Position numbers and translations under genes: made by a program | Notes under the pieces: model-generated | Databases searched by the model: none | The model's input: only the letters and a program-made list of their open reading frames with translations | Told to the model about the DNA's origin: nothing | Origin: an uncultured Eubacteriales bacterium | Lineage (GTDB): Bacteria; Bacillota; Clostridia; Christensenellales; Aristaeellaceae | Direction: 5' to 3' | Length of the DNA stretch: 64,000 bases | NCBI GenBank assembly: GCA_902800625.1 | Contig: CADCFG010000003.1 | Location: forward strand, 98,653-162,652 | Shown here: positions 23,697 through 32,344 of the stretch, one piece after another | Layout of the letters: each line of letters starts with the position of its first letter | How positions within the stretch are numbered: position 1 is the first letter of the stretch

Positions 23697-24329
23697 CTAT
23701 GACGCCTCCTGTATTTCACATCGAATCGTCCACTCCCCCGCCGGATACACCGGCTCGAGCATCGTCCTGACCAGCGTCTCGGCGTTGTCCTGGGCGTGCT
23801 CCAGTATGCCGTAGGCCACGGCCTTTTCCCGGATCTCCACCTCGGCCGCCTTCTCGGCCTCGTTGGTCTCCTCCAGGTGCAGGTCGTTGAACATATTTTT
23901 GCCCTCGTAATAGACCTGGAAGGAACCCCGGTCCGGAACGACGGACAGCAGCTTCGCCGGCGGCATGGAGACGGTCAGCGTCCTGGCGGCGGCATCCTCG
24001 TTCAGTGCGATGAGCGAAAAGTCCAGGCCCGCCTTCACCACGCCGTCCATGCTGTAGATGTAGTTCTTGGTGGTAAAGGGAAAGGTGATGCCGAACTCCG
24101 TGCGGGAGCTGGTGATGGTCTGTATGGCGGTATAGCAGCCCTCCTGGGTGGCCAGCTCGCCGATGTCCCGCAGGTTGAACTCCGTCACCCGACTGGTGTA
24201 GACAGTTCGCGAGCCCATGTACCTGTGCAGCACGAAGGCCCCCGCGCCACCCAGCGCGATGCCGATCAGCAGGATCGAAACGATCCGGAGCCCCAGCCGC
24301 CCGCGCCTGCCCTCTTGGCGTGATCTCAT
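23697..24329 (-). CDS. DUF4230-family membrane-anchored protein
   Basis: The 210-residue protein has a basic N-terminus, one membrane helix (about 17-36) and an extracytoplasmic domain typical of DUF4230: ATQEGCYTAIQTI, SMDGVVKAGLDFSLI, TLTVSMPPAKLLSVVPDRGS, and a C-terminal helical region with ILEHAQDNAETLVRTML. The family is widespread and uncharacterised. It is first in a short operon behind a TTGACA/TATAAT promoter; CGGAGAA precedes the ATG. Confidence 0.85.
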   Translation of the reverse strand: MRSRQEGRRGRLGLRIVSILLIGIALGGAGAFVLHRYMGSRTVYTSRVTEFNLRDIGELATQEGCYTAIQTITSSRTEFGITFPFTTKNYIYSMDGVVKAGLDFSLIALNEDAAARTLTVSMPPAKLLSVVPDRGSFQVYYEGKNMFNDLHLEETNEAEKAAEVEIREKAVAYGILEHAQDNAETLVRTMLEPVYPAGEWTIRCEIQEAS

Positions 24330-24352
24330 GTCGAATTCTCCGTTTTTTGTTG

Positions 24353-24382
24353 ATTATATCACGCTGGTTCGACCCATGTCAA
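24353..24382 (-). promoter_or_regulatory. Promoter of the DUF4230 operon
   Basis: On the minus strand, perfect TTGACA (24377-24382), 18 bp, perfect TATAAT (24353-24358). Confidence 0.8.
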
Positions 24383-24429
24383 CTTTCCACGGGAACGGCC
24401 CGCGGCGCGGTCGGTCGAGCGTCCGCCCT

Positions 24430-24903
24430 TCAAGTCCCGATCTCCCGCTTGTGCATCCAGTGGATGCCGATGTGGCCGACGCCCAGGATCACCACGGCGG
24501 CGGCCAGGGGGATGTTCCGCCCGTACACCGCCAGCAGCATAAACGCCATCACGGGCAGCGTGGCCCCGGCGAGGGGGATGCCCAGCAGGCCTCGATAGAA
24601 GTCCGCCATGGTCTTTTCACTCCGGAAATAGCGGATCCAGAAGAGCTCATACAGCACCATTATCACAAAGGATGCCGCCAGCCACCACGACCAGGCTGAC
24701 CAGGGGCGCAGGTTGAAGTCGGAGAAGATCAGCGCCAGCGTCGTGACCAGCACCTCCCCCACCCGCTCCAGGGCCAGCAGCAGGCGGTTCTCGTTGCCCA
24801 CATACTTATCGTAGTCCCTTGGCTGGTGCTTCGTCCAGATCAGGTTGGGCACCATCAGCATGACCAGCCAGACCAGGCCCACGTATGAAAAGCCGAAGTG
24901 CAT
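24430..24903 (-). CDS. Four-helix integral membrane protein of unknown function
   Basis: The 157-residue protein has about four hydrophobic helices (residues 5-22, 44-62, 72-92, 107-130). Conserved-looking features are MVPNLIWTKHQPRDYDKY near the N-terminus and VILGVGHIGIHWMHKRE at the C-terminus. It resembles a small family of uncharacterised Firmicutes membrane proteins. AAGGAGG precedes the ATG. It begins 45 bp after the topB stop codon, so it is probably co-transcribed. Confidence 0.75.
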   Translation of the reverse strand: MHFGFSYVGLVWLVMLMVPNLIWTKHQPRDYDKYVGNENRLLLALERVGEVLVTTLALIFSDFNLRPWSAWSWWLAASFVIMVLYELFWIRYFRSEKTMADFYRGLLGIPLAGATLPVMAFMLLAVYGRNIPLAAAVVILGVGHIGIHWMHKREIGT

Positions 24904-24947
24904 GGTTCTGCCTCCTTATATATCGGGCGCTTGTGCGACGCCGTCCA

Positions 24948-26849
24948 TCACGCCCCGGCCTTCCTGCGCGGGGCGGCTTTCTTCGCCCCGGTGCGGCGGG
25001 TTGTCGTGCGCTTCGCCGTCCGCTTCTTCGCCGGCTCCTCCTTGGCGAACTGTACGGCGGGGCCGTTCTTCGCGGCGTCCACCAGGAACACGGAGAAGCG
25101 GCGGATACCGTCCATGAAGCGGGCGGACTTCTGGTCCCGGGCGGCCTCGTCCTTCTGGGCGGCCATGTCGGACAGGAACTTCTCCCACTTGCCGGTGGTG
25201 ACGGCGGAGGCGATCTGCTGGGGCACGACGGCGATCAGCTGGCGGCCCTTCTCGGTGGACACGATGGTCTTGCCCCGGCGGGCGGCGTAGCCCACGTCGA
25301 TCAGCCGCTCGATGGTGGCGGCGCGGGTGGCGGGCGTGCCCAGGCCGGAGGACTTCATCTGCTCGCGCAGGGTCTCGTCCTCGATGTCCCGGCCGGCGTT
25401 CTCCATCAGGTTCAGGAGCGACGCGTCGGTGTGGGGCGCGGGCGGCTTGGTCTGGCACTTCTTCACCGTGGCCTCCTCCACCTTCCGCATATCCCCGGCG
25501 GAAAGCTGGGGCAGCGGCGGCTCCTTGTCCTCGCCCTTGTCGCCCCGATAGAGCGCCTTCCAGCCCTCCACCACGGGCATCGCGCCGGTGGACTTGAACT
25601 TGTGCTCGCCCACCTTCGTGACCACCCTCGCGGCATCGTATTCGTAGTAGGGATAGTGCACGGCGATCAGCCGCCGGGCGATCATGTCAAACAGCATCGC
25701 TTCGTCCCGGGTCAGCTTCGAGGAATCCGCGGTCTTGTCCGTGGGCACGATGGCGTGGTGGTCGCTGATCTTGCTGTTGTCGTAAAAGCGCTTGGACTTC
25801 AACCCCCAGTGCAGATCCTCCGACTGCACGAAGGGCTGGTAGGCCGCAGGCAGCTTTTTAAGCGTGGCGGCGATCTTCGGCTTCATGTCGTCGGGCAGGT
25901 ATCGGCTGTCGGTGCGGGGATAGGTGATCAGCTTGTGGGTTTCGTACAGCGACTGGGCCAGCTTCAGCGTCCGGTCCGCGGAATAGCCCAGCTTGCGGTT
26001 GGCCTCCCGCTGGAGGCTCGTCAGGTCATACAGCTGGGGCGGGGCGATCTTCTTGCGCTCCACCTTGCTCTCCTCCACCACGGCGGCCTGCCCCGCCACG
26101 GCGTCGCGCACGGCGTTGGCCTGGGCCTCGTCGTCGGTCTGGGTCTTCCTGCTCTTGGGATTGACCCACACGCCCTCGTAGTCGCCGAAGTTGGCGTGCA
26201 CCTCCCAGTAGTCCTTTGGCACGAAGTTCTGTATCTCCAGATCCCGCTGCACGATCAGGTTCAGCGTGGGCGTCTGCACCCGTCCCACGGACAGGTGGGC
26301 GTTGTAGGCCAGCGAAAAGGCCCGGGAGGCGTTCATGCCCACCAGCCAGTCCGCCTCGCTGCGGCAGCGGGCGCTCACGTACAGCGAATCGTAATAAGAG
26401 GCGGGCTTCAGCTCCTCAAAGCCCTGCTGGATGGCCGCGTCCGTCATGGAGGAGATCCACAGCCGCCTGACGGGCTTTTTGCAGCCCGCCTTCTGGTAGA
26501 TGTAGCGGAAGATCAGCTCGCCCTCCCGGGCGGAATCCGTGGCGCAGATGATGTCCGAGACCTCCGCGCTCTTCATCAGGCCCTTGATGACGGCAAACTG
26601 CTGCTTCGTGGCCGGCAGCACCTTCAGCGGGATGCGCTCGGGCAGCATGGGCAGGTCCGCCATGTTCCACTTCACCCAGCGCGCGTCCGTCTCCCCCGGC
26701 TCGCTCAACGAGACCAGGTGGCCGATGGCCCAGGTGACGATGTAGTCCCCGCCCGTCATGCAGCCCTCGCCCCGGCCCTTCACGCCCAGCACCCGGGCAA
26801 TGTCCCGCGCCACGGAGGGCTTCTCGGCAACGATCAGTGTCTTTGGCAT
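24948..26849 (-). CDS. topB: DNA topoisomerase III
   Basis: This type IA topoisomerase has 633 residues. The Toprim domain starts with PKTLIVAEKPSVARDIARVL and includes ATDSAREGELI (100-114). The catalytic Tyr is 310 in LITYPRTDSRYL. The C-terminus ends in a lysine/arginine-rich tail (about 605-633) rather than zinc fingers, which probably helps DNA binding. The ATG at 26849 follows AGGAGC and is where family homology begins. TopB resolves recombination and replication intermediates; copies are common on conjugative elements, but no mobilisation genes are visible here. Confidence 0.95.
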   Translation of the reverse strand: MPKTLIVAEKPSVARDIARVLGVKGRGEGCMTGGDYIVTWAIGHLVSLSEPGETDARWVKWNMADLPMLPERIPLKVLPATKQQFAVIKGLMKSAEVSDIICATDSAREGELIFRYIYQKAGCKKPVRRLWISSMTDAAIQQGFEELKPASYYDSLYVSARCRSEADWLVGMNASRAFSLAYNAHLSVGRVQTPTLNLIVQRDLEIQNFVPKDYWEVHANFGDYEGVWVNPKSRKTQTDDEAQANAVRDAVAGQAAVVEESKVERKKIAPPQLYDLTSLQREANRKLGYSADRTLKLAQSLYETHKLITYPRTDSRYLPDDMKPKIAATLKKLPAAYQPFVQSEDLHWGLKSKRFYDNSKISDHHAIVPTDKTADSSKLTRDEAMLFDMIARRLIAVHYPYYEYDAARVVTKVGEHKFKSTGAMPVVEGWKALYRGDKGEDKEPPLPQLSAGDMRKVEEATVKKCQTKPPAPHTDASLLNLMENAGRDIEDETLREQMKSSGLGTPATRAATIERLIDVGYAARRGKTIVSTEKGRQLIAVVPQQIASAVTTGKWEKFLSDMAAQKDEAARDQKSARFMDGIRRFSVFLVDAAKNGPAVQFAKEEPAKKRTAKRTTTRRTGAKKAAPRRKAGA

Positions 26850-26895
26850 AAATTGCTCCTGTATAGAAAAGAATGTCGGCTGATTTACAGTCAAC

Positions 26896-26924
26896 ATTCT
26901 ATCATTCCAACGTGTTTTTTTCAA
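26896..26924 (-). promoter_or_regulatory. Promoter of topB
   Basis: On the minus strand TTGAAA (26919-26924), 17 bp, TAGAAT (26896-26901), between the XRE stop codon and the topB start. Confidence 0.6.
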
Positions 26925-26934
26925 CCGTCGCCGC

Positions 26935-27267
26935 TTATCTTCGGATTTCATCCAGTGCGATCTTCAATATCGCCATCATCGCTTCCTGTGTCGAGGGTTT
27001 GCAGTTTCGCAGTCTTTCCAAGGTCGCGTCCAGGTCAGCCTCGTTCGGCGCGTCGTCGGACAGCAGCAGATCATTGGGTCGGACGTTCAACGCCTCGCAG
27101 ATCTTGACCAACGTCGTCAGGCGCATGTTGACCGTGCCGCGCTCGATATCCGCATAGGTTCTGTCCGCCAGGCCCGCCTTTTCCGCCAGCTCCGCCTGGG
27201 TCAACCCCCTGCCCTTTCGCAGTGCCAGCAGTCGGTTCCCAATCTGCCGAAGGTCGTGAATAAGCAT
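26935..27267 (-). CDS. XRE-family transcriptional regulator
   Basis: The 110-residue protein has an N-terminal HTH_3 domain (residues 8-62: IGNRLLALRKGRGLTQAELA, GLADRTYADIERGTVNMRL) and a short helical C-terminus (about 75-110) that may dimerise. The start is ATG 27267 behind GGGAGGAAG. It is divergent from an AT-rich membrane protein gene, and the shared region has three copies of a TAGTTCCTA-like motif, suggesting it controls both. Confidence 0.88.
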   Translation of the reverse strand: MLIHDLRQIGNRLLALRKGRGLTQAELAEKAGLADRTYADIERGTVNMRLTTLVKICEALNVRPNDLLLSDDAPNEADLDATLERLRNCKPSTQEAMMAILKIALDEIRR

Positions 27268-27301
27268 TATTCTTCCTCCCAAAGCCTTCTCAAGAACATT
27301 T

Positions 27302-27365
27302 TAGTTCCTAAAAGTCTTGACGAATAGGAAGTAATCATGCATAATAGAAGGTAGTATAGTTCCTA
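27302..27365. promoter_or_regulatory. Three TAGTTCCTA-type operator motifs and a promoter
   Basis: TAGTTCCTA occurs at 27302-27310 and 27357-27365. The inverse with one change (TAGGAAGTA) is at 27325-27333, inside the spacer of a promoter formed by TTGACG (27317-27322), 17 bp and CATAAT (27340-27345). The sites flank and overlap the promoter, as expected for an XRE repressor. Confidence 0.6.
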
Positions 27366-27429
27366 TGCTTATATCCATATATACTCTGCTGCTCGATAAT
27401 CTACAAAAGAAGCGAATGGAGTGTTCCAC

Positions 27430-28302
27430 ATGAAGATTAGCAAATTGATTCTTTCTTTGGTTCTTTTAATCATCGCTCTCGTTTCACACTTCGTTTTGCA
27501 ACCAAGATATAGTACTCCTGATGGGTTTTATAAGAAATATATTACATCTTTAGATGATAAGAAGCAGACGGCTATGACCTTATCTGCTTCGACAGCTGCC
27601 ACATCTGCAATCATTACCGCATTACCCAATGATTGGGCAACACCCATTGCCGAACAACTGGCATCATTGTCCAAGGGATTCCTTCTGATTCTATCTGTTC
27701 TATACGTCGAAAAGTATATAATGCCGTTGCTTGGAGCCCTATCCACAGGTATCATCATCCCATCTATCTGCTTATTGTTGATAATTATTCTCTGGAGTCG
27801 TATACACAGTTCATGGAGAACAGTCGCTCTAAGGCTGCTATTACTTGCTGTTACTTCAATGTTCATCATCCCAGTGGGAATAGAGGCGGGCAATATTATT
27901 GAGAGAACGTACGAAGAATCTATTCAGGAAACGTACAGGGAAACTCTCAACAGCGAAGAGGAATTAAGCAAGGTTAATGAGCAGGAAGAAAAGCCCTGGT
28001 GGCAAAAGATCACAGATAGCATAGGCGACTTCTTTTCAAAAGTATTCAATGGCGCTTCAGAGCTATATTTCAATGCTAAGAATGCAATTGCCAGAGCAGT
28101 AGAAAGCTTTGCTATCACTTTAGTCATTGATTGTGCTATACCATTGTTTGTACTAATTGCCTATATCATCATTATTAAGCAGTTGTTCAATCTAAAATTC
28201 TCATTGAGAAGTGGAGTAAATCGTAGTATAAGAGCAATCCGGCCAAAACCGCGGCCAAAGGATATCGTAAAACAAGGTCGATTGGAAAACCAGCACGAAT
28301 AA
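27430..28302 (+). CDS. AT-rich multi-pass membrane protein of unknown function
   Basis: The 290-residue protein has an N-terminal helix (5-23), a hydrophobic block of three helices (about 84-152), a charged segment of about 70 residues with amphipathic character (EEKPWWQKITDSIGDFFSKV), and a last helix (about 229-252) followed by a basic tail. Base and codon use (ATT, AAA, TTA, AGA) differs sharply from the GC-rich neighbours, so it was probably acquired. GGAGTG lies six bases before ATG 27430; GTG 27421 is less likely. The pairing with a divergent XRE regulator suggests an inducible accessory function. No family was recognised. Confidence 0.75.
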   Translation: MKISKLILSLVLLIIALVSHFVLQPRYSTPDGFYKKYITSLDDKKQTAMTLSASTAATSAIITALPNDWATPIAEQLASLSKGFLLILSVLYVEKYIMPLLGALSTGIIIPSICLLLIIILWSRIHSSWRTVALRLLLLAVTSMFIIPVGIEAGNIIERTYEESIQETYRETLNSEEELSKVNEQEEKPWWQKITDSIGDFFSKVFNGASELYFNAKNAIARAVESFAITLVIDCAIPLFVLIAYIIIIKQLFNLKFSLRSGVNRSIRAIRPKPRPKDIVKQGRLENQHE

Positions 28303-28305
28303 AAT

Positions 28306-28370
28306 AATCTTCGCTTCGAGCAGAATGACAGGTCACACAGTCCGTTATCATTCTGAGCGGAGCGAAGATT
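28306..28370. repeat. Inverted-repeat element, TCATTCTGAGCG family, copy 1
   Basis: AATCTTCGCT (28306-28315) and AGCGAAGATT (28361-28370) are perfect inverted ends. Inner arms CAGAATGA and TCATTCTG also pair. A T run follows on the plus strand, so it may act as terminator between the two convergent genes. Confidence 0.75.
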
Positions 28371-28388
28371 TTTCATGTCTGTTTTCCC

Positions 28389-28913
28389 TTACCTCCCGTA
28401 CTTCTGCACGGTATAGGTCTCGCCGAAGGTGTCCACCGTGGCGGTCCTGATCTTCTGCTCGGCGACGGGGCGGTCCTGGAAGCCGGTGGGGGTGGCGGCG
28501 ATGGCGTCCACCACGTCCAGGCCCTCGGTGACCTTGCCGAAGGCGGCGTAATCGCCGTCCAGGTGAGGCGCGTCGGCGTGCATGATGAAGAACTGGCTGC
28601 CCGCGGAGTTGGGCATCATGCTGCGGGCCATGGACAGCACGCCGCGGGTGTGGCGCAGGTTGTTCTGGCGGAAGCCGTTGCGGGCGAACTCGCCCTTGAT
28701 GGAATAGCCGGGGCCGCCCATGCCGGTGCCCTGGGGGTCGCCGCCCTGGATCATGAAGCCGGGGATGACGCGGTGGAAGATCAGGCCGTCATAGAAGCCG
28801 GACTGCACGAGGGTCACGAAGTTGGCCACGGTGTTGGGTGCGATCTCGGGATACAGCTCCGCCTTGATGACGCCGCCGTTCTCCATTTCGATGGTGACGA
28901 TGGGATTGCTCAT
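28389..28913 (-). CDS. Cyclophilin-type peptidyl-prolyl isomerase, cytoplasmic
   Basis: The 174-residue cyclophilin catalyses cis-trans isomerisation of proline peptide bonds. The active-site set is visible: [19 protein letters not shown] (catalytic Arg in FHRV), [16 protein letters not shown], and [14 protein letters not shown]. It lacks a signal peptide. It is the last of three adjacent cyclophilin genes with 18-bp gaps, each with its own AGGAGG-type site. Confidence 0.95.
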   Translation of the reverse strand: MSNPIVTIEMENGGVIKAELYPEIAPNTVANFVTLVQSGFYDGLIFHRVIPGFMIQGGDPQGTGMGGPGYSIKGEFARNGFRQNNLRHTRGVLSMARSMMPNSAGSQFFIMHADAPHLDGDYAAFGKVTEGLDVVDAIAATPTGFQDRPVAEQKIRTATVDTFGETYTVQKYGR

Positions 28914-28931
28914 ATGCTTGACCTCCTGATG

Positions 28932-29519
28932 TTATTGCAGTTTCTCAACCGTGTATTCCACGCCCTTGGTGTCCACGGTGATGGACTGGATCACCTGGTC
29001 CTCCAGCGGGCGGTCGCTGGCGTCGGTTTCCGTTGTGGCGATGGCGTCCACCACGTCCAGGCCCTCCAGCACCATGCCGAAGGCGGCGTACTGGCCGTCC
29101 AGCGGCGGGTAGTCCGCGTGCATGATGAAGAACTGGCTGCCCGCGGAATCGGGGGCCATGGCCCGGGCCATGGACAGCACGCCCCGGGTGTGCTTCAGCG
29201 GGTTCTCAAAGCCATTGGAGCTGAATTCGCCCTTGATGGCATAGCCGGGGCCGCCCATGCCGGTGCCGGTGGGGTCGCCGCCCTGGATCACAAAGCCCGG
29301 AATCACCCGATGGAAGAGGGTGCCGTCGTAGAAGCCGCTGCTGGCCAGCTCCACGAAGTTGGCCACGGTGTTGGGGGCGACGTCCGGATAGAGCTCCGCC
29401 ACGATCACGCCGCCGCTCTCCATGGTGATGGTCACCACGGGGTTGCTGTTCTCCTCCGCCAGCGCGCCGAAGAGCGCCAGCAGCGCCGCGCACAGCGCGA
29501 GCGCAAGCCACTTTTTCAT
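28932..29519 (-). CDS. Cyclophilin-type peptidyl-prolyl isomerase, secreted
   Basis: The 195-residue protein is closely similar to its downstream neighbour ([51 protein letters not shown]) but begins with a signal peptide (about 1-21, ending at LAEEN). It probably folds exported proteins outside the membrane. Middle gene of the tandem triplet; AGGAGG precedes the ATG. Confidence 0.93.
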   Translation of the reverse strand: MKKWLALALCAALLALFGALAEENSNPVVTITMESGGVIVAELYPDVAPNTVANFVELASSGFYDGTLFHRVIPGFVIQGGDPTGTGMGGPGYAIKGEFSSNGFENPLKHTRGVLSMARAMAPDSAGSQFFIMHADYPPLDGQYAAFGMVLEGLDVVDAIATTETDASDRPLEDQVIQSITVDTKGVEYTVEKLQ

Positions 29520-29537
29520 GGATGGTGCCTCCTGTGG

Positions 29538-30221
29538 TTATTCTCTGTCCAGCGTCACGGGGTCGCCATAATCCACGTCGAAGGTCTCCACGCGGATGGT
29601 GCCGATCACCTGCCGGGTGAGGGGCAGATAGGTGCTGTCCGTGGGCTGGGACGCAATGGCATCCAGCACGGCCAGGCTCTGCTCGTCGCCGTCGTCGATG
29701 CTGCCGAAGGCGGCGTAGCGCCCGTCATACTCCGGATAGCTGCCCTGCATGATGAAGAACTGGCTTCCGGCGGTATCGTAGCCGCTGGGTCGGGCCATGG
29801 AGATGGCCCCGCGCATGTGGGACACGGTGTTCTGGGTAAAGCCGTTTTCGGCAAACTCCCCCGGGATGGCATAGCCGGGGTCGCCGGTGCCGTTGTTGTT
29901 GGGGTCGCCGCCCTGGATGAACACGCCGGCCACGATGCGGAAGAACTGCTGGCCGTCGTAAAAGCCCCGGTTGGCCAGGCGGATGAAGTTGGCCACGGTG
30001 TTGGGGGCCAGGTCCGGGTAGAGGGTGAAGCGCATCTGATCGCCGCTGGACATGGTGATGGTGGCCACCGGGTTCGGCGGCACCTCCTCCGGCTCCTTGG
30101 GCGCGTTCAGCCGCAGCAGCAGTATGATCGCCGCGGCCAGCACCACGCCGCCCAGCGCGGCCACGATGGCCACGTGCTTCCAATCGCTGAAGAATCCGCT
30201 CTTCCTGCTTCGGGATCGCAT
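29538..30221 (-). CDS. Cyclophilin-type peptidyl-prolyl isomerase, membrane-anchored
   Basis: The 227-residue protein has a basic N-terminus and one membrane helix (about 15-36), then a cyclophilin domain with [33 protein letters not shown] and a longer final loop. The first active-site motif is altered (FFRIVAG instead of FHRVIPG), so substrate binding may differ. First of the triplet, 30 bp after hemZ. Confidence 0.93.
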   Translation of the reverse strand: MRSRSRKSGFFSDWKHVAIVAALGGVVLAAAIILLLRLNAPKEPEEVPPNPVATITMSSGDQMRFTLYPDLAPNTVANFIRLANRGFYDGQQFFRIVAGVFIQGGDPNNNGTGDPGYAIPGEFAENGFTQNTVSHMRGAISMARPSGYDTAGSQFFIMQGSYPEYDGRYAAFGSIDDGDEQSLAVLDAIASQPTDSTYLPLTRQVIGTIRVETFDVDYGDPVTLDRE

Positions 30222-30251
30222 GAATCCTTCGCCTCCGAAATTGTAATGGGT

Positions 30252-31712
30252 TTACCTGCCGGGCTTGTCCGAGAAAACGACCTCGCGCTTCCTCTGAACC
30301 ATCTCGTCCACCCGGGCGATATATTCCTCGATATTGCGCACGTTGGGGGCGCGCTCGATGCGCAGCGTGCGGTCAAACAGCCACTTGGTGATGGCTCCGG
30401 CGCCCAGCGCCAGCACGCTGACGGTCTCCTCCATGTTGCCGATGTTGTACAGGCAGGCCTTGCCCGGCCTGGCATAGCCCACGTTCTCCAGGTTCCCGGC
30501 CATGTACTTCTGGCGGTACAGGTAGTAGGGCCGCCAGCCCCCCGCCGTCAGCCGACGCCGGGCCAGTGCGATCATCTCCGCCGCGCCGTCCCGGGTCACC
30601 TGGCCATAGCCGTTGCCCGCCACCGCCAGCTGCTCGTGCAGGCGGCTGGAGCGCTTGATGGCCAGGGAGTGCACCGTCACGCTGTCCGGCGCGAGGCGCT
30701 CGATCTCGTCCAGCGTGTGGGCGAAATCGGACACGTCCTCCCCCGGCAGGGCGGCAATGATGTCCATGTTGATGTCGTCAAAACCCAGGGAGCGGGCCAG
30801 CCGGTAGGCGGCGATGGTCTCCTGCCCGGTGTGAGCGCGGCCAATGCGCCGGAGGGTCTCGTCGGAGAAGGTCTGGGGGTTGACCGATATGCGGCCCACA
30901 CCCAGGTCCCGGAGCATCCGCAGCTTCTGCTCGTCGATGGTGTCGGGCCGTCCGGCCTCCACCGTCCACTCCACGGCCCCCGGAAAGGCGGCCTGGGCGG
31001 CCTGGAGGATTCGCCGCAAGTCGTCGCAGGGGATGGCCGTGGGCGTGCCACCGCCCACATAGCCGGCGCGCAGCCGCATGCCCTTTTCCCCCATCAGCGC
31101 CTTCGACAGTTCGATCTCCCTCAGCAGCGCGTCCACATAGGGCGCGACCAGTTTGCCGTTGCCGATCTCCCCCGCCGAAAACGAGCAGTAGGAGCAGCGG
31201 GTCCGGCAGAAGGGGATGCCGATGTACAGGTCGAACCGATCCGGCGCGGCCACGCGGATGCCCGATTGCATCCGGGCGATGTCGCCCAGCAGCTCGGCGC
31301 GGTCGGCGGACACGTCGAACTCCGTCTCCACCCGGCGGACGGCCTGCTCCAGCGTCAGCCCCGCCTCCATGCCCTCGTACAGAAGGCGCGTGGGACGGAT
31401 GCCCGTCAGGCTGCCCCAGGGGGGCCGCATGCCGGTGAGCTTCTTCAAAAGCTCGTACAGCGCGCCCTTCACCTGGCGCTTGCGATAGCGCTTCAGTTCC
31501 AGATCGGTGCCGGTGGGCGCGGGTCGGGACAGGCTGGCGGACTGGCCCTGGGAGGCCCACACGTCCGTCCACTGGCCATTTTCGCCGGTGAAGTGGTGCT
31601 CGAAGGCGGTTTCGCCCTCCGTCAGGCTCACCTGCACGTCCCCGTAGAACAGCCGCAGCACGTCGCCCAGATCGGAGAAGAATTCCGGCGCGTCGGTGAT
31701 CAGCCGGATCAT
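30252..31712 (-). CDS. hemZ: Coproporphyrinogen III oxidase-like radical SAM enzyme HemZ
   Basis: The 486-residue protein has an N-terminal HemZ-specific domain (about 1-155, including GMRPPWGSLTGIRPTRL) and a radical SAM barrel with the 4Fe-4S motif C169-x3-C173-x2-C176 (PFCRTRCSYCSF), then YVGGGTPTAI and NPQTFSDETLRRIGR. The family is annotated as oxygen-independent coproporphyrinogen dehydrogenase. The start at 31712 overlaps the stop of the hydrolase gene by four bases. The order dtd, MBL hydrolase, hemZ is common in Clostridia. Confidence 0.93.
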   Translation of the reverse strand: MIRLITDAPEFFSDLGDVLRLFYGDVQVSLTEGETAFEHHFTGENGQWTDVWASQGQSASLSRPAPTGTDLELKRYRKRQVKGALYELLKKLTGMRPPWGSLTGIRPTRLLYEGMEAGLTLEQAVRRVETEFDVSADRAELLGDIARMQSGIRVAAPDRFDLYIGIPFCRTRCSYCSFSAGEIGNGKLVAPYVDALLREIELSKALMGEKGMRLRAGYVGGGTPTAIPCDDLRRILQAAQAAFPGAVEWTVEAGRPDTIDEQKLRMLRDLGVGRISVNPQTFSDETLRRIGRAHTGQETIAAYRLARSLGFDDINMDIIAALPGEDVSDFAHTLDEIERLAPDSVTVHSLAIKRSSRLHEQLAVAGNGYGQVTRDGAAEMIALARRRLTAGGWRPYYLYRQKYMAGNLENVGYARPGKACLYNIGNMEETVSVLALGAGAITKWLFDRTLRIERAPNVRNIEEYIARVDEMVQRKREVVFSDKPGR

Positions 31713-32326
31713 ACGCGATACCTCGCCTTCTCGGCGGCAATGGTGGTCACGCCGCCGTGGCCGGGCCAGACCCGGGTGTCCCCGGGCAGCTTGAACAGTG
31801 CCTTCAGCGAGGAGAGCATCTGCCGCACGTCGCCGCCGTGCAGGTCGGTGCGGCCAAAGCCCGCCTGGAACAGGGTGTCGCCGGAGAACAGCACGCCCTC
31901 GTCCTTCAGGTACAGGCACACGGAGCCCTTGGAGTGGCCCGGGGTGTGCAGCACGTCAAAGTCCAGCCCGCAGGCTGAGAAGCGCTCTCCCAGGGGGATG
32001 GCCTTCACCTCCGGTCCCTGGGCGAAGCCGCCCATCAGGTCGGCATAGCCGTTCAGCACGGAATCGTTCAGCATCTCCTCGTCGGCCTCGTGGATGTATA
32101 CCGGCGCGCCCGTCGTCTGGGACAGCGGCCCCGCCGCCAGGATGTGGTCAAAGTGGCCGTGGGTCAGCAAAATCGCGCCCACGGGCCGCCCGCCCAGCGC
32201 CCTCTGCAGCTTGGCGAAGTCGTCGCCGGGGTCGATGACCACGCAGTCGTCCCGCCCGTCGCGGGAGACGATATAGGCGTTCTCCTGGATGATGCCGCAG
32301 GAGACGGCCTGAATGTTGACGCTCAT
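31709..32326 (-). CDS. MBL-fold metallo-hydrolase (glyoxalase II-like)
   Basis: The 205-residue protein carries the metallo-beta-lactamase metal motif THGHFDH (55-61), with later ligands in HTPGHSKGS (near 133) and SGDTLF (Asp near 152). It is the small hydrolase commonly found between dtd and hemZ in Clostridia; the substrate is unproven, with a thioester (hydroxyacylglutathione-like) being the usual guess. The start is ATG 32326 behind GAGGCGGG. It overlaps hemZ by four bases. Confidence 0.93.
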   Translation of the reverse strand: MSVNIQAVSCGIIQENAYIVSRDGRDDCVVIDPGDDFAKLQRALGGRPVGAILLTHGHFDHILAAGPLSQTTGAPVYIHEADEEMLNDSVLNGYADLMGGFAQGPEVKAIPLGERFSACGLDFDVLHTPGHSKGSVCLYLKDEGVLFSGDTLFQAGFGRTDLHGGDVRQMLSSLKALFKLPGDTRVWPGHGGVTTIAAEKARYRV

Positions 32327-32344
32327 TTTTCCCGCCTCATCCAA

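Noticed and set aside
27421..27429. GTG start three codons upstream for the AT-rich membrane protein
   Set aside because: The GGAGTG ribosome site includes this codon, so the ATG at 27430 has the correct spacing.
28563..32048. 1,161-codon plus-strand frame opposite the cyclophilins and hemZ
   Set aside because: It crosses several genes with clear motifs on the minus strand and has Val/His/Gly-rich nonsense composition.
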